Positions 7,034 to 12,322 of a stretch of DNA of 12,322 nucleotides are shown here, piece by piece. The notes under the pieces are model-generated. The model was given only the letters and a program-made list of their open reading frames with translations, ran no database searches and had not been told where the DNA came from. The DNA is from Verrucomicrobiota bacterium (GTDB lineage: Bacteria > Verrucomicrobiota > Verrucomicrobiia > Opitutales > Opitutaceae). Position numbers and translations under genes: made by a program. How positions within the stretch are numbered: position 1 is the first letter of the stretch; the number at the start of each line of letters is the position of its first letter. The stretch covers positions 1 through 12,322 of the forward strand of contig JAEXPQ010000117.1 in assembly GCA_023446735.1 (NCBI GenBank), given 5' to 3'.

Positions 7034-7498
7034 TCAGCGCGACAGGTCGCGCTGGCTCAGGACGCGGTGGCCGCGGATCGAGAGGGCCTGGGCGGCGAGT
7101 TCGCGGTCCGCGACATGGAAGACCATCCCGTATTTGCCGTTCGGACGCACGAGAAAGGGGAACAGATAGTGGATGTTCACCTCGGCCTCGAGGACCGCGG
7201 CGAGCACGCCGCCGAGGTCGGCCTCGCTGTTGAGCTCCACGCCGAGCACCTCGCTCTCGTTCACGTAGTAGCCGAGGCGGCGCAGGTGGTCGTAGGCCTT
7301 GTCGGGGTCATCGACGACGAAGCGCACGATCGAGGACTCGGTGATGTCGATCACGCACAGCGCCAGCACGTGGATGTTCTGGCCAGCGAGCAGGGCCAAC
7401 AGGTCGTGGAGGGCGCCGCATTTGTTCTCCACGTAGAGCGAGAACTGGCGGACGGGGTCGCCGGTGTTCGGCGTGCTGGTTTTGGCGGACGAGGACAT
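7034..7498 (-). CDS. Tandem ACT-domain protein
   Basis: 154 residues. After a short polar lead (1-16) comes a first ACT domain, VRQFSLYVENKCGALHDLLALLAGQNIHVLALCVIDI then IVRFVVDDPDKAYDHLRRLGY (about 16-78), and a second, VLGVELNSEADLGGVLAAVLEAEVNIHYLFPF then KYGMVFHVADRELAAQAL (about 84-145). ACT domains bind small ligands, usually amino acids, and regulate metabolic enzymes. Proteins made of two ACT domains and nothing else are known but their targets are mostly unidentified. No catalytic domain or membrane segment is present, so this is probably a cytoplasmic regulatory or sensor protein. It stands alone: the upstream gene diverges (S9 peptidase) and the downstream gene converges, so context names no partner. 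The ATG at 7498 directly precedes the domain; no Shine-Dalgarno is seen. Confidence 0.9.
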   Translation of the reverse strand: MSSSAKTSTPNTGDPVRQFSLYVENKCGALHDLLALLAGQNIHVLALCVIDITESSIVRFVVDDPDKAYDHLRRLGYYVNESEVLGVELNSEADLGGVLAAVLEAEVNIHYLFPFLVRPNGKYGMVFHVADRELAAQALSIRGHRVLSQRDLSR

Positions 7499-7726
7499 TG
7501 CGCGGCGGTGGAGCGGAGGCCGGTAGCGATGCGCAGGAAGCGCTCCGGGTCAATGCCGGGCCCGAAGCCGGGGCCATGCATTTGCCGCCTCTCCGCGACC
7601 GACCGGGCCCGCACCGACGGGAGGCCCCGCCGGTCGCAGGGGCCGCCCGCGCTCCGTGGAAGCGTGCTCGCCCGCCGGTCCGCACGGCAAGCCGCGCCCG
7701 GGCAGCGGCCCGCAGCGCGGGCTTGC

Positions 7727-7756
7727 GTGTCTTTTGCACGCGGACACAAAAGACGC
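7727..7756 (+). promoter_or_regulatory. Inverted repeat immediately before the S9 peptidase start codon
   Basis: GTCTTTTG (7729-7736) and CAAAAGAC (7747-7754) are perfect inverted copies around a 10-base spacer. One T-G and one G-C pair extend the stem to 7727-7756, so it ends directly against the ATG at 7757. It stands out as A/T-containing sequence in a GC-rich 258-base divergent gap (7499-7756) and fills the place where a ribosome binding site would be. It could be an operator for a dimeric regulator or an RNA hairpin limiting translation. The remainder of the gap shows no clear promoter boxes. Confidence 0.55.
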
Positions 7757-9832
7757 ATGCTTTCCTCGACCCACTGGCTGGCGGCCGGGCTCGGCCTGGT
7801 CTTGTGCAACGGCGTCGCCGCCAAGGCGCCGAATCCGCTCGAGCGCATGACGCCGGTGCCGGCGAATGAGCCAATCCCGGTCGTGGATTTCTTCCGGCCG
7901 CCTTTGTTCTCGAGCCCGGAGCTCAACCCCGCGGGCACGCACTACGCGGCTTCGACCACGGTGAGCGTCGATCGCACCGAGGTCGTGGTCGGCGAGATCG
8001 GCACCAAGAATCTCCAGCGCCTGCACGGGCCGGGCAAGCGCGACATCCGCGATGTCGACTGGCTCGGCGACGACCGGGTGGTCTTCGCTCTGGTGGCCGA
8101 GAACCGCTACAGCGAGGGTCTATACGTCGCCCCGGTGTCCGACCTGCGGCGGGCCTATCCGGTCGACCATCGCAATGTAGACCGGGTGTTGAGTTCGCCC
8201 CGGGCCACGCCCCAGCAACCGCTCGTCTGGATCCAGAAGAGCGCCTTCGACCGCGGGAACGACATGGGCGTCGTGCAGATCGATGCGCTGGCCGCGCGGG
8301 AGAATCCGTATGCCCCGGGCTCGAACCGCTACGTGAACCCGACCTCGATCGAGCACGGGACTCTTGCCAAGGTGGTGCGTTCCTTTCCGCTCCCGAAGGG
8401 CGGCGACACGCGCGGCTACTGGACCGACGCCGCCGGCGAACTGGCCTACGCCATGACGATGAAGGACGGCGAGCGGCGCTTGCACCGTCTCGAGGACAAG
8501 CAGTGGGTGGCGTGTCCGGTGGATCTCGACGAGATCGAGATCGTGGCCGTGGGCGAGCAGCCGGGGAAACTGTATGTGCTCGGTCCGCGCGAGGCGGGGA
8601 AACCGCGGGCGTTGCGAGTGATGAATGCCGCCACCGGCGAACTCGGCGCGGTGGTCTACCAGGACGAGAAGTACGACTTGCACCGGTGCCGGGCCTACCG
8701 ACATCCGGCGGACGGCCGGGTGCTCGGGCTCCGCTTCGAGCGCGAGATCCCGACCACCGTGTGGTTTGACGAGGGATATCGAAAGCTGCAGCGCAAGATC
8801 GAGAACACCCTGGCGCGCGTGGCGCCCGGGACCGTGGTCGCGATCGTCGGCAGCGACCGGGCGGAGAAGCGCTTCTTCGTCTCGATGGGCTCCGATCGGC
8901 GTCCGACCGGGTTCTTCCTGATCGACATCGAGAAGAACGCCGTGACCGCCGTCGCGCCGAGCGTGATGCCCTGGCTCGATCCGCAGCGCCTGACCGAGAC
9001 GATGTGCATGAATTTTCCGAACCGCGACGGCACCGTGGTCGACGGATATCTCACGTTGCCCGTCGGTGCCTCGAAGGAGAAGCCGGTCCCGCTGGTGGTG
9101 CTGGCCCACGGCGGACCGTGGGCGCGCGACCGGTGGGGGTTCCAGCCGCAGGTGCAATTCCTCGCCAGCCGGGGCTACGCCGTCTTTCAGCCCAACTACC
9201 GCGGCTCGCTCGGCACGCAGTGGCGTTTCTCCGCCGAAGATCTTTGGGCGTTTCGCAAGATGCACGACGATGTGACGGATGGCGTGAAGAAGCTGCTGCA
9301 GACCGGCCTGATCGACGCCGACCGGGTGGCGATCATGGGCGGCTCGTTCGGCGCCTATCTCGCCGTCTGCGGCGTGGCGTATGAACCGGATCTGTACCGT
9401 TGTGCGGTGGCCACCAGCGGCGTGTTCGACTGGGCGGAGGTGATCGCGGAATCGAAACGGTTCGAGTCCGAAGGCATCGGTCGCGGGCGCACGGCGACGC
9501 TGCGGCGATTCCTCGGCGACCCGAAGGCGAACCAGGAGCGCTTCGACTCGCTCTCCCCGATCGGCTCGGCGGCGCAGATCAAGGTCCCGGTGTTCGTCGC
9601 GCACGGGAAGGAGGACAAGGTCGCCTCGGTCGAGCAGTCGAAGCGCCTGGTCGCCGCGCTGAAGAAGAGCGGCGTGCCGCATACGGCGCGCTTCGAGCGC
9701 GACGAAGGCCACGGGATGGCCGAGCTGGAGAACCGTGTCGAACTGTACACGGAGATCGAGGCGTTTCTGGCGACGAACCTCGTGGCGCGGGCGGCGACGA
9801 AGGCGAGCGGCGGCGCGCCCGCGGCGAAGTAG
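7757..9832 (+). CDS. Secreted S9 family serine peptidase (prolyl oligopeptidase-like)
   Basis: 691 residues. The N-terminus carries a signal peptide (hydrophobic WLAAGLGLVLCNGVAA, probable cut after VAA near residue 22), so the protein is exported to the periplasm or beyond. Residues of about 40-420 form a beta-propeller-like region; about 430-685 is an alpha/beta hydrolase. The catalytic triad is readable: Ser530 in GGSFGAY, Asp620 in HGKEDKV, His652 in DEGHGM. HGGP (451-454) and the NYRGS segment fit the oxyanion region. S9 enzymes cleave short peptides, often after Pro or as acyl-aminoacyl peptidases; the exact specificity cannot be read from sequence. Length is normal for the family. The ATG at 7757 is chosen because the signal peptide starts there; the open frame extends far upstream but is unlike coding sequence. 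It diverges from the tandem-ACT gene and has an inverted repeat at its start. Confidence 0.95.
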   Translation: MLSSTHWLAAGLGLVLCNGVAAKAPNPLERMTPVPANEPIPVVDFFRPPLFSSPELNPAGTHYAASTTVSVDRTEVVVGEIGTKNLQRLHGPGKRDIRDVDWLGDDRVVFALVAENRYSEGLYVAPVSDLRRAYPVDHRNVDRVLSSPRATPQQPLVWIQKSAFDRGNDMGVVQIDALAARENPYAPGSNRYVNPTSIEHGTLAKVVRSFPLPKGGDTRGYWTDAAGELAYAMTMKDGERRLHRLEDKQWVACPVDLDEIEIVAVGEQPGKLYVLGPREAGKPRALRVMNAATGELGAVVYQDEKYDLHRCRAYRHPADGRVLGLRFEREIPTTVWFDEGYRKLQRKIENTLARVAPGTVVAIVGSDRAEKRFFVSMGSDRRPTGFFLIDIEKNAVTAVAPSVMPWLDPQRLTETMCMNFPNRDGTVVDGYLTLPVGASKEKPVPLVVLAHGGPWARDRWGFQPQVQFLASRGYAVFQPNYRGSLGTQWRFSAEDLWAFRKMHDDVTDGVKKLLQTGLIDADRVAIMGGSFGAYLAVCGVAYEPDLYRCAVATSGVFDWAEVIAESKRFESEGIGRGRTATLRRFLGDPKANQERFDSLSPIGSAAQIKVPVFVAHGKEDKVASVEQSKRLVAALKKSGVPHTARFERDEGHGMAELENRVELYTEIEAFLATNLVARAATKASGGAPAAK

Positions 9833-9917
9833 TCGGGCTGGAGCCGCGCGGAGCACGTGGCGCGGTTCTCAGGCCGCGGTGTCAGGCTCGGGCCGCAGTA
9901 CCTGCTTTCGCTCTCGA

Positions 9918-9933
9918 GCCGGCCATCGCCGGC
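9918..9933. terminator. GC hairpin in a convergent gap, possible bidirectional terminator
   Basis: GCCGGC and GCCGGC around the four-base loop CATC form a perfect 6-base-pair stem, 85 bases after the S9 peptidase stop and 35 bases before the end of the opposing gene. It would fold on both strands. No T-run follows, so an intrinsic terminator in the strict sense is not shown. Confidence 0.35.
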
Positions 9934-9967
9934 CCAAGCTCGCGCCACCGTTGCCGTCGTGCTGGTG

Positions 9968-12322
9968 CTACTTCACCTGCACCTCGTAGGCGGTGCCGTT
10001 GGCAAGGAGGGCGTAGCTGCCGGGCGGGAGGGCGACGTTGGCGACGAGCAGCGTGAGATCGGTGCCGGGTTCGGAGAGCGTGGCGGCGGCGCGCGCCGTC
10101 TGGAAGCCGGCGATCTCGGGCGTGACGCGGAACAGGTCGGCGATGCGTTTGCCGCCGACGAGCGCCTTGCGGCAGGGCGCGAGTTCCATCGCGGGATAGT
10201 CGCGGAGCGCGTCGGGGTAGAGCGCGATCGTCGCGGCCGGGATCGGCGGCACGAGTCCGACGTAGAGCAGCGCCACCGGGGCGCCTTGCGGGATCACGGG
10301 CACCGGGTCCCTGCCGTCGAAGACCAGCTCGGCGACCTTGGTGGGCGCGGTCGGGTCGTCCTTGCGGCTGGTGGCCTTGGCGAGGCGGGCGTTGGCGGAG
10401 TTGACCGAGCGGCCGTTGTTGGTGGGGAGCGGCCGCCAGGTGTCGCCGATCAACGCGTACGCGCCCGCGGCCTTCGGCCACGCGGGGTATTCGGTGGGCG
10501 GCGCCACGGCGCCCCCCGCAAGGGTGAAGGAGAGCGTCCAGTCGGCGTCGTGCTCGATCGTGCCGTCGAGCGTGCGTTCGCCGAGCGCGAGGCGCAGCGC
10601 GTACTTCGCGTTTTGGACGAAGCAGGGCAGGCGCAGGTCCTTGGTGCTGTCGGGACGGCCGCCCGTGCTGGAGAACTGGAGCTGACGGGCGGTGAAGTCG
10701 GCGGTGCCGGCGAGGCGGAGGTTCACGCCCGGGCGCTTGAGCGATTCAAGGACGGCCTCCGTGCTGCCGTCCTCCTCGGCGCGGGTGATGCGGAGCCGCA
10801 CCGGAGTGGTGAAACCGTCGCGGTGGCGGGCGGTGCCGTCGTAGGCGGCGCCCCGCTTCACGGCGGCGAGCAGCCCGGTCTGGGCGTCGCGGCGGGTGGC
10901 GGCGATCCGGCCGAACTCCTCGTCGGAGAGGCGGGCGAAGGTGTAGGTGAACGAGTCGTCGGCGCCGGCGAGCGTGTCGCCCTTCACGGCCAACGCCGGG
11001 GCGAGGTCCATGGCGAAGCCGGTCACGGAGGCCGGATCGGCGCGCGGGGCGCGGCGGCGCGCTTCGGAGGCGAGGCGGATCGGCGTGTCGCCGGTACGGT
11101 GGCGATTGGCGGCGGCGAAGCCGCGGAAGGTGCGGCTGCGGCCGGGTTGGTCGACGAGCTCGAGCTCGGCCTCGAGCCGGGCGCCGTTGCCCTCCTGCCG
11201 GGTGAAGCGCAGCAAGGCCGCCGCCTCGGTGCCGCCACCGCGCGGGGCGACCGTGCCGCGGTAGACGGTGCCGACGCGTGTCGCGGCGAGTGCGGTTTCG
11301 TGGCTGGCGCCCAGGTCGGCGCGCACGCGTTCGAGATCGGCGGAGGGGACGCGTTGGAAGGTGTAGCGATGGGACGGGGATGAGCCGGCGAGGGTGCCAG
11401 CGGGCGCGAGGGAGAGTTCGATCGTCCAGCCTTCGCGCAGCGCGAGCAGCGGGCCGGCGTCGGCGACGGCGTGGCTGGTGCGGGTGGAGAGAGGGAGGGC
11501 GAGGGCGTTGAACTCGTCGTCCGTCTCCCACGACCCGGTGAAGGTGCGGGCGTCCGTCCAGCCGCCGTCGTTGCGCAGCAGGGCGGTGAGCTGGCGGGCG
11601 CCGGTCTTCACGGTGGCGATCTCGAGCACGAGGCCGGTGATCGGCTCGCCGCCGGCGAGCGGTTCGGCCTGGCCGAGGAAGAGCACGCCGGGCTGCAGGG
11701 CGACGGCCAGCGCGGTTTGGCGCGCCTCACGTTCGCGGCGGAGCTGCTCGGCGAGTTGCACGCGGGCGGCTTCGAGCTTCTCGGCCAGCACGAGGCGGGC
11801 GGAGACGAGGCGCTCAAGGGTGGCCGCGAACGCCGGATCGGAAGCGACCAGCGCGTTTTCGGGATGGTGGGCGCGCGGCTTGCCGAGCGGGATCGCGGGC
11901 GTGAACTCGCCCGGGGTGACCTCGAGTTTCCAGCCGTCGGTGCCGCGGGTGGCGACGATTTGGCCGGTGACGGAGAACGCGGTGCCGGTCTTGGCGGACT
12001 GGTCGAGCAGGACGAGGGCAAGAGGATCCGCGGGTGGTTCGCCGGTCTGGGCAAGCTCGACGAGGCGGGCGCCGGCGGGTGTGGCGAGCTCGTTGGCGAG
12101 CGCCTCGAGGCGGTCGACGCTGTCGGGAAATCTCTCTTGCAGGGTGGTGGCGGTGTCGCGGCGGACGAAGAGATCGCCGGCGAGGGTGCCGGAGGCCGAG
12201 AAGCGCAGGGTGCGTTCCTGCTCGGTGGTGGAGACGGTCTCGAGCTCCACCGCGGCGAACTTGATCTTGCCGCCGCCGATCTGCGCATCGAGCGCGGCCA
12301 GGACAGCGCCGTCGCCGAGGTG
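9968..12322 (-). CDS. Large unrecognised protein with a threefold internal repeat (N-terminus cut by right edge)
   Basis: 784 residues are in the window; the frame is still open at the right edge, so the true start lies beyond it. The GTG at 12250 is in frame but residues before it (KIKFAAVELETV) read as continuous coding sequence. From the N-terminal side: a strand-rich region (about 12250-11830); a probable coiled coil, ATLERLVSARLVLAEKLEAA and onward (about 11827-11700); then three units of about 135-140 residues at 11282-11698, 10862-11281 and 10460-10861. Units 1 and 2 share TLAG, YTF.R and a closing R-A helix; unit 3 keeps a YxGT opening, TLDG and a WTLSF strand. A separate C-terminal domain (9971-10459) contains YALIGDTWRPLPTNNG, VFDGRDPVPV and ends LPPGSYALLANGTAYEVQV. 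No catalytic motif or membrane segment is visible. Strand-rich repeats suggest an exported binding or structural protein, which is inference; I do not recognise the family. The missing start hides any signal peptide. Confidence 0.85.
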   Translation of the reverse strand, partial: HLGDGAVLAALDAQIGGGKIKFAAVELETVSTTEQERTLRFSASGTLAGDLFVRRDTATTLQERFPDSVDRLEALANELATPAGARLVELAQTGEPPADPLALVLLDQSAKTGTAFSVTGQIVATRGTDGWKLEVTPGEFTPAIPLGKPRAHHPENALVASDPAFAATLERLVSARLVLAEKLEAARVQLAEQLRREREARQTALAVALQPGVLFLGQAEPLAGGEPITGLVLEIATVKTGARQLTALLRNDGGWTDARTFTGSWETDDEFNALALPLSTRTSHAVADAGPLLALREGWTIELSLAPAGTLAGSSPSHRYTFQRVPSADLERVRADLGASHETALAATRVGTVYRGTVAPRGGGTEAAALLRFTRQEGNGARLEAELELVDQPGRSRTFRGFAAANRHRTGDTPIRLASEARRRAPRADPASVTGFAMDLAPALAVKGDTLAGADDSFTYTFARLSDEEFGRIAATRRDAQTGLLAAVKRGAAYDGTARHRDGFTTPVRLRITRAEEDGSTEAVLESLKRPGVNLRLAGTADFTARQLQFSSTGGRPDSTKDLRLPCFVQNAKYALRLALGERTLDGTIEHDADWTLSFTLAGGAVAPPTEYPAWPKAAGAYALIGDTWRPLPTNNGRSVNSANARLAKATSRKDDPTAPTKVAELVFDGRDPVPVIPQGAPVALLYVGLVPPIPAATIALYPDALRDYPAMELAPCRKALVGGKRIADLFRVTPEIAGFQTARAAATLSEPGTDLTLLVANVALPPGSYALLANGTAYEVQVK

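Noticed and set aside
7025..7756. Upstream extension of the S9 peptidase frame to 935 codons
   Set aside because: It runs antisense through the ACT gene and a GC-rich gap, and would bury the signal peptide that begins at ATG 7757.

Overview
This is a GC-rich bacterial window with seven genes: five complete and two cut by the window edges. The mix of genes (a multi-domain hybrid histidine kinase, a signal-peptide-less GH28-like beta-helix protein, a tandem-ACT protein, a secreted S9 peptidase, and large Ala/Pro-rich proteins I cannot name), the almost complete lack of Shine-Dalgarno sequences, and heptameric tandem repeats between genes suggest a verrucomicrobial genome of the Opitutaceae kind. 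This assignment is from general resemblance only and is weak (about 0.5). No tRNA, rRNA, CRISPR array, transposase, integrase or phage gene is visible.

Layout. 1-3129 (-): hybrid sensor kinase whose C-terminus runs off the left edge. It has two membrane segments, two PAS domains, HisKA, HATPase, a degenerate receiver with Glu at the phospho-site, and a canonical receiver. 3300-3734 (+): a 144-residue two-pass membrane protein with a HAMP-like tail, divergent from the kinase. 3785-3846: a heptameric tandem repeat between convergent genes. 3852-5213 (-): an unrecognised protein with TPR-like helices and a TolB/FlgO-like half. 5341-6747 (+): a GH28-like right-handed beta-helix protein that lacks most of the usual catalytic residues. 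6760-6871: a second heptamer tract, of different sequence, with an inverted partner that can fold into a branched structure. 7034-7498 (-): a tandem-ACT protein. 7757-9832 (+): a secreted S9 serine peptidase with a perfect inverted repeat just before its start codon. 9968-12322 (-): a large protein cut by the right edge, with an internal threefold repeat.

The strands alternate (-,+,-,+,-,+,-), so no two neighbouring genes can share an operon. Each gene pair is either divergent, sharing a short promoter region, or convergent, sharing a 3' gap. The kinase and the HAMP-like protein are the pair most likely to work together: the kinase has no HAMP domain and its neighbour is little more than one. 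The other genes show no evident common pathway. There is no clear mobile or defence system here. The most unusual items are the heptamer repeats, the pseudo-receiver, the catalytically degenerate GH28-like protein and the triplicated-domain protein.
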